From assembly GCA_963556145.1 (NCBI GenBank), contig OY744472.1:4464001-4528000 (forward strand): 64,000 nt of DNA, given 5' to 3'. A program made the translations under genes and the position numbers. Source of the DNA: Hygrocybe punicea (lineage: Eukaryota > Basidiomycota > Agaricomycetes > Agaricales > Hygrophoraceae). The notes beneath the pieces are model-generated. The model was not told the origin of the DNA and searched no databases. It worked only from the letters and a program-made list of their open reading frames with translations. The first letter of the stretch is position 1, and every line of letters starts with the position of its first letter. Below are positions 46,818-58,541 of the stretch, piece by piece.

Positions 46818-47258
46818 TCTCTCCATTGTGTCCTCTTCAATCATGTCTGTCGGTGAAAAGCTGTTGAAGGGGCTTCTTTGGATATGAGTGATCTGGCATA
46901 CTTTCTTCATCTTCATCCACCATACTTTGGTCTCTTCTTCCAACTCGCTGAGTCTCTTGTCTTTGACATAGAGCTCTGATTCGTGCAATTGCAACAATTG
47001 TTTATCTTCAAAGTCCTGCAATAGCCATATGTTTTCTCATCCCTTGTTTCTTGACAGCGCCACATACAAATTGAACAAACTTAAGCTGCCCAACAATGGT
47101 GGACACTTGATGTCAACTATCATTCCCTCATCCACCACTTCATGCAGCGGAATTTCAACAACAGGGCTTACTGCATCATCATATATCCCTAACCACTGAA
47201 CTCCTTGACAGCAAACCACACCAACAAAAAAAAACAAAAAAAAACCCCTCCTATTCAA
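46818..47258 (-). pseudogene. Helitron Pif1-like helicase C-terminal remnant
   Basis: The minus-strand frame reads SLSLFNLYVALSRNKG, a TGA (47037-47039), then ENIWLLQDFEDKQLLQLHES and RLSELEEETKVWW. This matches the last motif (PPTGGLSLFNVYVALSRSSG...TIRLLRDF) of Pif1-type helicases in fungal Helitrons. The N-terminal parts are absent. The stop replaces the usual Arg codon, a CGA to TGA change. The small repeat at 45571-46817 abuts its 3' end. Confidence 0.6.
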
Positions 47259-48960
47259 AGAAAAACAGAATAATTACATGTCCCTTTCCGGTTCTCCTTC
47301 CTCATATAAATACAACTTGCCTGCATTTTAAGTACATGTCCCTGGTCTTTCATGTCCAAATCTTAGCATATCAAACCATAAAAAAGAGGAGCAAGGTCGT
47401 GCCACCAATGGTGGCCCTTCCCTCTAGTAGTATAAATTGAAACTAAAGGGCAAGTGAGCCAGTCGACCAGTACTGAACCAGGGGTGGAGGCTCAGTACTG
47501 ATTTATCATAACGTCCATAGTATTGGATCAGTACTCCATCAGCAAAACCCAGTTCCGCTACCAAGTCATATATAGCAATTCCATAGATGTCATAGCACCC
47601 ATAGCAGCCATAGCAAGGTCTTATAATTTACAGCACTACCTAGCTTTGCACACTCCTATGAATTACTACATAGTTTGGCTGGCCTCTATATAGTACTTTA
47701 TAGATGGCCCAGAATGTACTGGAATCCCTGCCATACCACTGCTGGTTCATTGGTACTTTCTCACATTCAGCAATGTTGAAAACTCAAAATGGTAATAATA
47801 GATTTGTATAGCGACAACAAATACTATAGCATCGTATTGAGCACCGAAACAGTAACAACCTTCCACCTAATGTGATCGTGACTTCCCTGCCTGCTTGCAT
47901 GCCGGGAACTCTGCATGCTCCCCCCAACCAGGACACCGCTTTCCCCCACTCAGACAGTCGTGCAATCCGCTCGCAAGCAGGGCAAGCCCATGAGCACCAT
48001 GTTTGCCCAACAGTCACCTACGCTGTCACCTATGCTGCAAGCAAATGGGCGCAACTGGCGTTCCACCTCGCACACCACCTCTTGCAGCTCGTGCTCTGTG
48101 AACCCAGTCGCATCCACGTTCCCTTCCGTACCGGTGTCACTGTGCCCACTGGCAGCGGGTGATTACAGTAAAATGGGGGATCTGGGCACCAAACCCGAAC
48201 CCAGACCCAGACCCGAACAGGGACCTGACTGTTACGTTTCCAACTCCGCTTCCAACCCCGATGCCCATTCCGATACCCACCATGACGATTCTGCACTGCA
48301 CACCTTCCTTTTTCATTTCTTTTGTCCTTTGTCTTCATTTCAATGTCATTGTTTCTTCTTTTGGACATCCTTGTATTTTCTTATTCTTGTTCTCTTTTTG
48401 TCCCTTCTTCTAGAACCATCCAGACCAACCATGGACATATCTCACACGACCTTGTTGTACCCGAATAGTCTCCTTGCTGATGGACATCACCGACATTGTC
48501 TTTTCCCTTTGATATCTTGTTTACGCTATCCCACGACAAACCGATTCACAATGGCTGTACTCCCGACACAGCTCATTACCATAATTGTTATTGGCAGCAT
48601 TGCCATCACCTTCCTGGTCGGTTTCTACATTGTCATGATCTATCTTTGGCATAGACGCCCTTCCACCATTGATACATCCAACTTCCACCTTGACAATACA
48701 TCGACACGTAATTGACAATTGCCATTCTTGGATATTTGGTTTCCATATCCATACCCTGTGCCTACCATTATCCTCCCTGACGATCCGACGACATTCCTCA
48801 CCTGCATGTGAACTCTGAACAATCCCCGATCACGAGACATTTCACTGTTCTCTCTAATCCGACCATCGCCAGAGCATACTCTTTTGGACTTCGACCACAG
48901 ACCATACGACTTCCCAAACAGTGAACCAACCCCTATCGTATATTGTTCACATGACACCGC
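47259..48960. other. Repeat-rich intergenic sequence with a possible short membrane ORF
   Basis: The stretch 47440-47545 recurs at 55787-55890 (AGTCGACCAGTACTGAACCA). A small frame from ATG 48551 encodes a single-helix peptide (LITIIVIGSIAITFLVGFYI) of about 55 residues, ending at 48715, inside a longer open frame of low-complexity composition. I do not call it a gene with confidence. Confidence 0.35.
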
Positions 48961-49144
48961 TGTAGTGAATGTGGCCTGGGTAGGCACGGATTCGGGGTGT
49001 GCAAGATCATTGTCAGTGGGGTCAAAACCCAAAACTCAACTTGTTTGTGACTATTTACAACAGCCACTACATACAAATAATAGAACAAATAGGGAATATG
49101 ATAAAATGAGTGAATACGTACCCAGAGATATAGATGTCTCTACA
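48961..49144 (-). repeat. LTR-like repeat, left copy
   Basis: It matches 52377-52560 at equal length with about eight substitutions. Confidence 0.8.
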
Positions 49145-49290
49145 TCCAGTAGGGACACAAATAGAGACTGTCCCCAGTCTCACACAAGGCAAGGGAGAAA
49201 GAAATAGGAAAAAGAAAAAGGGAGGGAGGGAAGGGACAATACTGAAAACAAAACAAACAAAACAAAAACAAAAACAAAAATCCAATCAAC

Positions 49291-50884
49291 TCAACACGAA
49301 TCTTCCAACACAAAGTCTTCCAACTTCTCCAACCGATCCACCAACTGTACCAACTTTTGCTCCAGAATCTTGAGTGCCTTAAGAGATAACAATGCTGACT
49401 CGAGCGCAAGCAATGTCACAGCAGGTATGTCGTCAGTGGCAAAGGTGGACGTTGGCAGCGTGCCCTGGCCTGCTTCTGGGGATAATGACAAGGGTGTAGT
49501 GGGTACAAAGTCATGGAGCGGCAGTGCATGGGCATAGCAGGATGGGGTCAAGCGTGGGGTCATGGTATGGGCTACCGAATGGGCCTGCGAGGCTCCGTGG
49601 GGTGGATCGTGGGCATGCGGGGTTGACTGGGGTGGCAGGTGACGTGGTGTGTTGGGGGCATCAAAGAAGGAGGGGGGCGGACTCGTTTGGGACAGGAGGG
49701 GGCCGTACAGAGGCACTGGGGCGTGAACGTGGGCGTAGGGGCTGGTCCGTGGGTCCAGCGTTGGTCCTGGATGATGGAACGCAGGGGCCAATGGTGGGGC
49801 GATGTGGGATGGCGTTGGGGGCTCGAACGCAGCGGGGGCAGCTTGTACGGCGTCATGGAGGGTGATATGGGCTTCCTGGCGGTGGTCCGCGGCTGCCGGG
49901 GGTTGAAATGAGAGCGGAACGGGGGCGGAAACAGTGGAATACGTCGAAAACAGCAGCTGTTGGGCACTGGCACAGTCTCCAGGTGACGGTGTGGGCTCAG
50001 ACGGTGGGGGCGTGTCACGGATCGCTTCCGGGGATGACGTCGAGGCCATAGACGCGAACACAGGGCGAAATGGGGGTGAAATGGAGGCAGATGCGGGGGC
50101 CGATGCTGAAAACGGCATCTGTGAGGTGCTAGCGCAGATTCCTGGGGACGACGTGGGCTCAAACAGTGGGGGCGTGTCACTGTTCACGCGTGTCACTGTT
50201 CACACATGTGGTCGACGGCGTGGGCGTACGCGCAAATGGGGGGCAATTTGAGCTGGAAATGAGGGGGGATGCGTCGATACGCGCATTATTGTCGCGTTGG
50301 CGCATGCGGATGCATTTTTCCGGGGACGGCGTGGGCGCAGACGATGGCGGCGTGTGTTGGAACACCCCTGGGGACGATTGTGAGGGCGTATGCAAAGATG
50401 GGGGCTGAAAAGAGGCAGAAATGGGTGGGGATGCGTCAATACACGTATTCACGTTGGATTTGCGCGCGCAGATGCATTTTCCTGCACGGGAACCACGGGG
50501 ACGATGACGGGGGGCATACCTAAAGATGCACATGCAACAACCATTGCATGGCAGGCATTTTCCTTCATCTACAGGGCCTCCGTTACTCGTTTCCTGCACG
50601 AGACACGCTCCATGTTGGACGGGCTCATTGCGGCCATTTTGGAGCTTTCTGGGGGCGGTTTTTCGAGCGGGATCTGTGGGGGGTCGTCTTCCGAGTCCGT
50701 TGGATGTGTTGAAATTAGTGTGGGGGGCGGGACTAGTAAGATACAATGGAAATGCAAAGGGGAGGGCGTATTGAACACTGTGTGATGTGGCTGTGACGCT
50801 GTGACAAAAAGGCAAAAGGGCCGTGTTCTGCAGCCAAGGAGGCGCAACTGGTATGAAGAAAGTATACTGAGGTGTCGAAAACAT
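49291..50884 (-). pseudogene. Pro-rich gag-like protein, frameshifted by a 16-bp duplication
   Basis: From ATG 50884 (MFSTPQYTFFIP) the minus frame is long and Pro/Ser-rich, with a Cys cluster (CLPCNGCCMC) and imperfect ~40-residue repeats (TPPPSEPTPSPGDCA). Near 50177-50210 a 16-bp word GTGAACAGTGACACGC is tandemly duplicated, shifting the frame; a second frame then continues VNSDTPPLFEPTSSPG to 49291. The end is a leucine-rich coil (LESALLSLKALKILEQKLVQ, LVDRLEKLEDFVLEDSC). With one copy of the word, the two frames form one ORF of about 530 codons. No family is recognised; location between LTR-like repeats suggests a structural retroelement protein. Confidence 0.5.
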
Positions 50885-51041
50885 CGGGGATGGGTCTAAG
50901 AGCTGACAGAAGACTAGGGGTGCTCGAAATGCTGGCGGATATAGTGCGTTGTTGAATATGGGGCGCTGTTGCTGCCAGAAAGAGGTGTAAAATGCCAAAA
51001 ATGGCAAAGGCAAAGAGGGAAAGGTGAAGTGAGCTTGACAC

Positions 51042-51059
51042 TCCTCGCAGTGGGCTCCA
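51042..51059 (-). promoter_or_regulatory. Candidate primer-binding site of the short LTR element
   Basis: Two bases inside the right LTR (ignoring the hAT insert), the minus strand reads TGGAGCCCACTGCGAGGA. The plus strand therefore ends GTGGGCTCCA, like a tRNA 3' end. This is tentative. Confidence 0.4.
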
Positions 51060-51067
51060 GATGTAGT

Positions 51068-52374
51068 TAGGGTTTGAAAGTCCGGTCCGGTCCGTTTTTT
51101 TGACAAATTTTCAAAAGACCGCAACCGGAACCGGTTGCCATAACACCACAAGATGGCACAACCTAGACTCAACCGCTCAGAACCGGTCTCTTGCGGTTCA
51201 GTTGCTGTCTTCTAACCCGATTTAACTGGTCCTTCCATTAACCGGTTGCTAAACCAGTTGAAACCGGTCAGAACCGAAGTAAATACAATAAATAACAACT
51301 AATGTATTAACAATAAATAACAACTAATGTATTAAATTTTAATAAATAAAGTTGGCGGCCATGATTATGAGCACGTCGGTGATTGCGTTGGGCGCACGGG
51401 TAGGCGCAGACGCGTTGGCCGCTCTGTTGGGTGCGTGGGTGGTTGTGGACGCGTTGGCGGCCCTGTTGCTGGTGTTGTGGTGGGTGCCCAACACGGCCAT
51501 CCTCCGAGTCCCGGTTACCTCGCGGTTGCAGCGCCAACGTCGATTGACGTGGCGGTGCGCATCCGCGAGGTATGTTGGGGGTTGGTGGTGGGATGGCCAT
51601 GGCCGTCGTCATGGTCGTGGTCGTGGTTGTCGTTGTCATTGCGGTCGTGGTGGTCGTGGTTGTGACGGTCATTGTCTGCATTGTGGTGGTGATGGTGGTG
51701 GTGGTGGTGGTGGTGGTGGTGATGTTCGTGGTTGATGTTGTTATTGTCGTCGTCCCATTTGGAGGGCCGTGGGTGTTGTTGTCGTCGTTGGGGTGGTGGT
51801 GGTGGTGGCCGTCATTGTCATCCTCGTCCTCGCCGCCTGTCGTCCTCGTTGGGTGCTTGTGTTGTTTGTGTTGGTACTGCTGTTGTCGTCGTTTGTGTAA
51901 TTAGTAGCTGAGAAAACAAAAAAACAAAAAAAAATTACTTACATACTGCAACGGGGGTTGGGTGCACCGGCCCCTTGCTGCCCTTCTCCCCACGTCCCAT
52001 CGTTGTCCGTCGTCGTTGTTGCCGTTCTCCGTCGTTGTTGTCATCGCGTTAGTGTAGAATAGACAATAAACCACGATTGAAACCACTTACCTTCTGCAGC
52101 GGGATGGGCGCGCCAACCCCCGCTGCCTTCTCTCGTTTTGCGTTCCCTCATGACGCCGCCGTTTTGCTGCCATCGTCGTCATTTGCCACCGTCGGTCGAC
52201 CTTGTAGTGGTGTTGAAAAAATCCGGTTGCGTAAGCTTCGTCCACATCAGGAAACCGCAACCGGCAACCTCCCAAAAGTGGCCCAACCGCAACCGGCGGT
52301 CCAGTTTTTTTGCGGTTGGATCCGGTCCAGTTCCGGTTTTTTTCCGGTCCTATGGACTGGACTTTAAAACACTA
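51068..52374. mobile_element. hAT-type non-autonomous element with 8-bp target duplication
   Basis: GATGTAGT occurs directly before 51068 and directly after 52374. The ends are TAGGGTTTGAAAGTCC and the inverse of TAGTGTTTTAAAGTCC, an imperfect TIR, followed by CCGGTCC-rich subterminal repeats on both sides (51074-51260; 52230-52366). Interior ORFs are GT-rich simple sequence and do not encode a transposase. Confidence 0.85.
51560..51760 (+). repeat. GT/GGT-rich simple repeat
   Basis: Irregular TGGTGGT, GTCGTGG and TTGTGG words lie inside the hAT element. Val-rich open frames across it are composition artefacts. Confidence 0.8.
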
Positions 52375-52376
52375 GA

Positions 52377-52560
52377 TGTAGTGAACGCGGCCTGGGTAGG
52401 CGTGGATTCGGGGTGTGTGAGATCATTGTCAGTGGGGTCAAAACCGAAAACTCAACTTGTTTGTGACTATTTACAACAGCCACTACATACAAATAATAGA
52501 ACAAATAGGGAATATGACAAAATGAGTGAATACGTACCCAGAGATATAGATGTCTCTACA
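52377..52560 (-). repeat. LTR-like repeat, right copy
   Basis: It matches 48961-49144. The hAT target site overlaps its first bases. Confidence 0.8.
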
Positions 52561-53675
52561 CCGCTTCAATGCAGTACCCGACGACTTGTTCCCACAGCTT
52601 GTCACTCATGCCATGACTCGAAACCTGGACCCACGTTCATTTATCCTTTTCCATCTATAATCTTGATACCTCCCACACTCGTTTACAATGATACCCTTTC
52701 TTGGACAAATACCAACATCAGGTGGACCTCGTTGTTCCACACACAGGACAAGACACCGCCCCTCGATACATCATTGACACAAGCATCGTCATCCAGTACA
52801 GCTTATGCTGTTCACATGTCTGATCTCGGCTAGCCCACTGTCCTAGTTGGTTTTTTCCTCTATACATTCCTTCATTTTCTTTCATACCAACCTTGCCGCT
52901 ATATCCACACTACCTCAAGACACTCTCATCACCAACCCCACACTGGACGATACCCATCTTCAACCCAACCATGCAATGCACTTGCCAAACTGCACACTTG
53001 CCCGTTACAGCAAGTGTAGACCCCGAATTGGCAATTCTGCATGTCACATGATCCGATGACAAATCATCCGAGTCATCCGGACCTCTTCTATCCTCAACGA
53101 CACCCGGGCCTCCAGTTGGATCGCGAGAACATCAACATGAGGACGCCTCATGTACGCCTCATGGTGAACACATGGTAGAGTTGGACATGTTGTGGCTTCA
53201 TGGTTGTATTTCTATTTACCTCCCCTCAAGACCAGTCACTATATATACTGTTCTTGTTGTTGGTTCGGACTTTTTCTTCTTTTCCTTTCTTTACGTTTAG
53301 TCTGGTTCTTGGGGCAGACTCAGCTTGTTTTGGATAACCCCCACAGCTCGCAATGACATTAGACCTTGATCCCCCCTCTTAGCAGTGTTGTCTTAGCTGT
53401 AAGCAACAATGAAAGCTGCTCTTCTCTCCTCTGGAAACTGCCTCCCAGTTAAGTTGATTGTTGCCAGAGCCCGCTGCAGAAGCGATCCGTAACACCGACC
53501 CTGCACATGCAGAGTGCTTGGACGCAAGCAACATGTTCGAGGTCCTTCGGTGGTGCAACACGAGTAATTATGACACTGAAGGGAATGTAAGAATGAAGTA
53601 TGTTAATTGGACAAGATAGTGGAACATACAAGTTCATCCTCAAACACATTGGAGGCGTTGACGATAGACCTACGG
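52561..53675. other. Intergenic, possible solo LTR
   Basis: The stretch from TGTAGACCCCG (53015) to about 53358 has a TATATATA motif near 53239 and TG/CA-like limits, suggesting a degraded LTR. No target duplication was found. No gene is supported. Confidence 0.3.
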
Positions 53676-54380
53676 TCACTTTTGATTGCGGACGAGAGTT
53701 TGCCGCAGTCGTTTTGCCTGGCAATGGTGGTCAGCATGACTGTAACGAATACCAGGGATGAGGAAGTACTCTAGGGGACTGATGACCTGGTCAGGAGAGC
53801 CAGCGGGATAGTAACGACCGCCAAAGGAGCTGCCGCACCAAGAGAGGGGAGAACCCAGAAAGTGACGGGTGTAGGAGGCAGGATTGAAGGCACCGTTGGG
53901 CTGGTGTAAGAGCCAAGGGCAATTGGGTGATCTGGAGAATGGGCGGCAGCGGGGAGGGCGATGGGCTGGAAGGTGGACATTGCAGGGGGGAGGGGGTAAG
54001 GGCTGATGGTTGCCTCGCAGGAAAGTGTAGGAGTGTTGCCAGATTCCTTGCTTGCCTCTGATTGGCCAGACTGATACTCCCACGCCTGACGGGACATGAA
54101 TGACAGTGGTCTCAAAAGCAGAGACGGGGGTTGAGTCAAGGATGTGTGAGTGCATGTGTGGAGACCCACATGTCGATCCGGGCAAGGGGTGCTGGGCAAC
54201 GAATGTGGGGGGAGGGCAGATTGGGGAAGGTGGGAATTGGAGTAACAGCTTGGCGAGGGATAGGAAGACAACGGAGTGGAGAGGGGTGTGTCCAGGGGCG
54301 AGGGGGCAAGGCATTGAGGCCATAGTGTCAAGATCAAGCTCCATATCATCCGGATCGAATGGGCCGTTGTGGTGTTCCAA
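53676..54380 (-). CDS. Possible Pro-rich hypothetical protein
   Basis: A 234-codon minus-strand frame starts MEHHNGPFDPDDMELDLDTM and contains FVAQHPLPGSTCGSPHMHS and IWQHSYTFLRGNHQPLPPPP, ending RLRQTLVRNQK. Composition is Pro/His/Ser-rich with no recognised domain, signal peptide or membrane helix. A second frame overlaps it almost completely (53771-54430), so the choice between them is uncertain. It lies between repeat blocks and may be a retroelement fragment or not a gene. Confidence 0.3.
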   Translation of the reverse strand: MEHHNGPFDPDDMELDLDTMASMPCPLAPGHTPLHSVVFLSLAKLLLQFPPSPICPPPTFVAQHPLPGSTCGSPHMHSHILDSTPVSAFETTVIHVPSGVGVSVWPIRGKQGIWQHSYTFLRGNHQPLPPPPCNVHLPAHRPPRCRPFSRSPNCPWLLHQPNGAFNPASYTRHFLGSPLSWCGSSFGGRYYPAGSPDQVISPLEYFLIPGIRYSHADHHCQAKRLRQTLVRNQK

Positions 54381-55970
54381 GACTGAGAATTTTGGAAGTG
54401 CTGTAAAGGAGCAAGAGCTGCGGCGGGCACCAGTAGTCAGGACTGCAAAAACTCACAGAAGGGCATGGGTGAACCCACCCATGCCTTGCCATTGCTGCCA
54501 TCCATGTTCACTCGCCATCCGGGAGCCTCCACATGGTCGTGGGTGGTCTAAAACGGTGGGGAAAGGTAAAGTGGCGGTGGGCAATCAAACGGAAAAAAGT
54601 GAACTGTGCCAAACATGAACAAAGATAGGACTTACAAGAATTTTGTGAACTCGAATGTGAGATGTATTTAGCCTAGGATTTGGAGACCTGTGTAGTATCA
54701 GCATGATTTTTAGAGGAATATGTAGTGGGCACACAGAGCTGCATAGTGCTATCAAGTGCTACGTAATGAAAGGTTTGCTATGGCTGCTATGAATTTGCTA
54801 TGCCTACTATGGAATTTGGGCAAATGGTATGGCCCGAACCAGGTTTTGCTGATGTCCCATGTGACTAAGTCGTGGAACCGAACTACACGGCCAATTGGTC
54901 ATAGTACTAGAATAGGGCTATAGACGTTTTGGTCTAACATGGGTGATGTGGCACAAATTCGATCCCAGACGAATGCTGAGCTGGGAATATGACAAATCGG
55001 CAGATCATCCCTCGGTTCACAGGCACGGCTCAGGCCTGGGCCTCAGTCAGTAATTAGCCCTTTGCTCGGTTCATTCTGGGCCTTCCCTAACGACAGTTGA
55101 GTGATACGAACCAGGGGCTGATCGGTTCTCGACTCAGCACTGGATCAGGCCTCAGGATTTGGCCTTGGAATTCACTGTAGTGTTAAATCTGAGTTTCTGA
55201 GCCCCTGCTGCCTTAACTGAGTCTTCCCAGCTCTTATAAGCAGATATAAACATCTGTTTATCATATAATTCTCTAAGGCTCTTTAAAAGCATATGTCATA
55301 AATCTAATATGAAGCATGTCCTGTTGTTACTTGGCGAAATTCTCTAAGTCTTTCCTTTGGCATTGTTTGTTGCTTACCGCGGCAAAAGTCCATATCTTTA
55401 CTTTGGTCTTGTTTGTCTACAGTTCAACTTCTCTCCACCACCTCGACATCAATACCGCTTCATCATCCCCCACCCGCCTCTCCTCTCAGCACGACAACAA
55501 CGGCGACAACAACGGTGCCAACAACAACAACAGCCAACAACAACAACAACAGCAGTGATAACCACAACCACCGTCAAGATGGCCATCACAACAACGGCGA
55601 CGCAGACGACCAGCACGGCAATGGTAACAGCAGTGGCAGCGGTGGTAGCTGTAAGTAGTGGTGGCAGCAGCAGCAGCAGCACGACGGCGGTAGCAAAATG
55701 TACTGTATAAATGGCCCCAGAATAATAAATAATATGTACCCCATTTATCCGTAATATGGAAAATAAATAAATATAAATGTAATATAAATTGAAACTGGGC
55801 AAGTGAGCCACAGGCAGTCGACCAGTACTGAACCAGGGGTGGAGGCTCAGTACTGATTTATCATAATGTCCATAGTATTAGATCAGTACTCCCATGTGAC
55901 TAAGTCATGGAACCGAACTAAATCCCGGTTTCAGCACTGAGCCTGTTTAGGCGTGTAAATTAGGCGTGTA
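54381..55970. other. Repeat-rich intergenic sequence with CAA/CAG microsatellite
   Basis: The region includes GAACCGAACTA-type dispersed repeats (54885, 55905), a copy of the 47440-47545 repeat at 55787-55890 and a CAA/CAG/GCA trinucleotide tract at about 55490-55680. Low-complexity Gln/Asn/Thr frames there are not taken as genes. The duplication carrying copy 2 starts at about 55970. Confidence 0.55.
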
Positions 55971-56079
55971 TCTGATTGGCTTGGCGTGGCAGGTTGGCAC
56001 TGCCGCGCTCGATATGCATTCAACTCCGCAAGGTTGGCCGTCCATGTCTGATTAGCTTGGCGTTCTCGCCGCTCTCGAT

Positions 56080-57540
56080 ATGCATGTTCATTGGAGTCTG
56101 TTCTCTCTCCTTGTCGTTGCTTGCGTCGTAGCAACGCGACATTTGAATAGAAATCTTTTCTACGCTAGCTCCGAGTCATCTGCTGACCCTCTTGGCGCTG
56201 TTGTCCTTCCGGCAGTGATTCCTGAACTCGGCCGTCTTCGTACGCTTCAATCCCCTTGCTCCTCTGGAATGCAATTATGCCCAGCTAGAGATGTCTGTTG
56301 TTCGCTTGACGAGTCCTGCTGTTCAGGTTGGCTCATTGCTCCCCGTTGTACAACTTGCCTCTGACATTTGGTGCCTAGATGGCACTTGCTGTCCTTCAGG
56401 GTGAGCGCAATTGCCTTGAAAGTTGTGAGGCAATAAAATAAAATTTAGTTACACATAGTTACTCCTGTATCAATGGTGGATGTTGTCTGATCGGACAAAC
56501 CTGTTGTCCTACACCTGGAGATGTTCCTTGCCCCAATGATGATGATTTCTGTGAGTCTTGGCACTTTTTGAATATCCTATCGGACAGATTCACCGTGATA
56601 TAATTTCTAAGCTCATGGGGAAGCGTGCTCTTATTTCGTCAACGTGCCGCAATGCCGCCCTCTAGTCCCTCCGCTGGATTTTCCTCCCCTTCTGCCAAGG
56701 GATGTGACATCGACGCAGTCAACACAGCTTCCGACAATGGATTCGACCTTTCCGGCTGTGGATTCGACAACTCTCCCAGTAGTGGATTCGACAACGCTCC
56801 CAGTAATGGATTCGACAACTCTTCCAGTAGTGGATTCGACGACTCTTCCAGTAGTGGATTCGACAACTCTTCCAGTAGTGAATTCGACAACCATTCCGGT
56901 AGTAAATTCGACAACCATTCCCACATCAGATTCCACCACCCATCCGATGACAGTTTCGACATCGCCTCCAACGACGGATTCGGCACCTCTGCCTGAGTCC
57001 AACTCCACCGTAACAACCGAATCCCACCCTACTGAGTCCACTCCCACCATAACAACTGAACCACTCCCTACTGAATCCGATTCCACGTCCGGTGCAATCG
57101 TCGCAACAAGTGCTCCACCCACCTCACGAGGATCAGGTCCTTCGAGCCCTCCTCCGAGAGTCACGACTATCCCGGCGTCGGCCCCAAATATAGTCTATAC
57201 AGGCAACTGGACTCTAAAAACTTCGAGTTGCAATTCCGACGCTCCAACTAAGGAAACCAAAGATGTAGGGGATTCCCTGTCATTTAGCTTCATCGGTCAG
57301 TCACCTTTGGTCTAAATATCGTTTTTTTCGGTCGGATCACTGAATAGTTCTTGTTCATCTTGTTGCTGACGCATAGGGACGGCAATAAATATGCATATTA
57401 CGGTAAGTCCGGACGCTGGGTTATTCTCGGTTGCATTTCAGGGCAAAACTACGAATATGGATGGTTATTCGGCTGGTGACACCGCGTGTAAGATGGGTTA
57501 TCTCAACAGAAAGACCTGGACAATGTCAACCACACCATAA
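56080..57540 (+). pseudogene. Cell-surface protein, copy 2, frameshifted before the GPI signal
   Basis: The same six-exon structure as copy 1 is visible: signal peptide (HVHWSLFSLLVVACVVA), Cys-rich head (SCINGGCCLIGQTCC), a shorter stalk of DSTTLPVV repeats and the beta-rich domain. Near 57502 the sequence reads GGTTATCTCAACAG where copies 1 and 3 have GGTTATCAACA, a 2-nt insertion. The frame then ends at TAA 57538-57540, so the end of the domain and the hydrophobic GPI tail (still present in DNA to about 57790) are lost. The product, if made, would be secreted rather than anchored. Confidence 0.75.
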
Positions 57541-58541
57541 TCGTGACGACCCTTGGTGTTTCGTTACAAGCGCCGTCGACCAGCTTAGGGACATTTCAGC
57601 TGGTGAACTTTAGGTGAATTCTCAAACATATTTTTGTTTATGTGGCTCACATCGTTTATTGGTTACCCTGGCGCCTGGCTGTTTCAGTATTACAACGACA
57701 GGGTCATCCACAGTGTCGAGTGGCTACTCTGCGAAACCCATGATGTATTTCACCATCGGAGTGACTCTCTGGATGATGTTTTTGTAAGTACGTGCGTTTT
57801 TGCGTCTTGAATTCCATCCTAATTTCTCTCCTTTCCAGTACAATGTATGATGTATAATATAACTGATGTTCAGACACCGTAGTCAAAAATATTCTTCCCT
57901 TGGTACTTTTGTGAGTTTCTTCTATGCGCCTGTACACATTGGTTGTTATATCGGAATTACTATGCGCAAGTTTTATTCAAAAACCTTCATATATCTGAAG
58001 AGTGTTGCAATCTGCCTACCCGCCTAGTTGACAAGTAGACCGAAGCTTTTGAAAACTCCTTAGACTAACAACGTCCAGATATGGCCAAGGGTCGGATATG
58101 TGAGTTATGTGAGCAGTCTGCCCGGTTCAGATTGAAAAAAATTGACTGCCAGTGGTCGTCAAGCTTCCCCATGACGCTATGCTTCGCGTCCATGCTTGTC
58201 TATGGCTGAAGGTTGGTTTAGCGGACTTTGCGAGATTTGTATTGCACATGCACGGACGAAATGACTGGTTATCAATCTGGCACACGACGTTTGTTCTAAC
58301 CTTGTCTTTTTCATTATCTGGTTGACCACCATCCGCGATGAGATGCAGTTACTATTCAGAAACAAAGTGGGTGAATCATGGTTACTCATCATCCACTACC
58401 ATGGAATGACGATACATAGCGTGTGCGATCGCTCAGCGCTCACCTATCCAGCGTGTCCATTGCATTTGCGATCAATGACTCCACGTTGCACAGTTACGTG
58501 TGAAAAAAGTCGTTTGTGATCTAACACTGTGACAGATGTGA

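Larger units (their letters stand above)
48961..52560 (-). mobile_element. Short LTR retroelement (gag-like only), hosting a hAT insertion
   Basis: Two 184-bp direct repeats (48961-49144 and 52377-52560) start TGTAG and end CTACA and are flanked outside by CCGC on both sides (48957-48960, 52561-52564), as for an LTR element. Without the hAT insert the element is about 2.3 kb. On the minus strand a primer-binding-like site follows the first LTR and one long Pro-rich open frame fills the interior. No protease, reverse transcriptase or integrase is present, so it would depend on another element. No clear polypurine tract was seen at the other LTR, which weakens the orientation call. Confidence 0.65.

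Noticed and set aside
51352..51904. Val-rich plus-strand frames
   Set aside because: They arise from the GT/GGT simple repeat inside the hAT element.
53015..53358. Candidate degraded LTR
   Set aside because: It starts TGTAGACCCC with a TATA motif, but its end and target duplication cannot be fixed.
55316..55710. Gln/Asn/Thr-rich frames
   Set aside because: They are translations of the CAA/CAG/GCA microsatellite in several frames.
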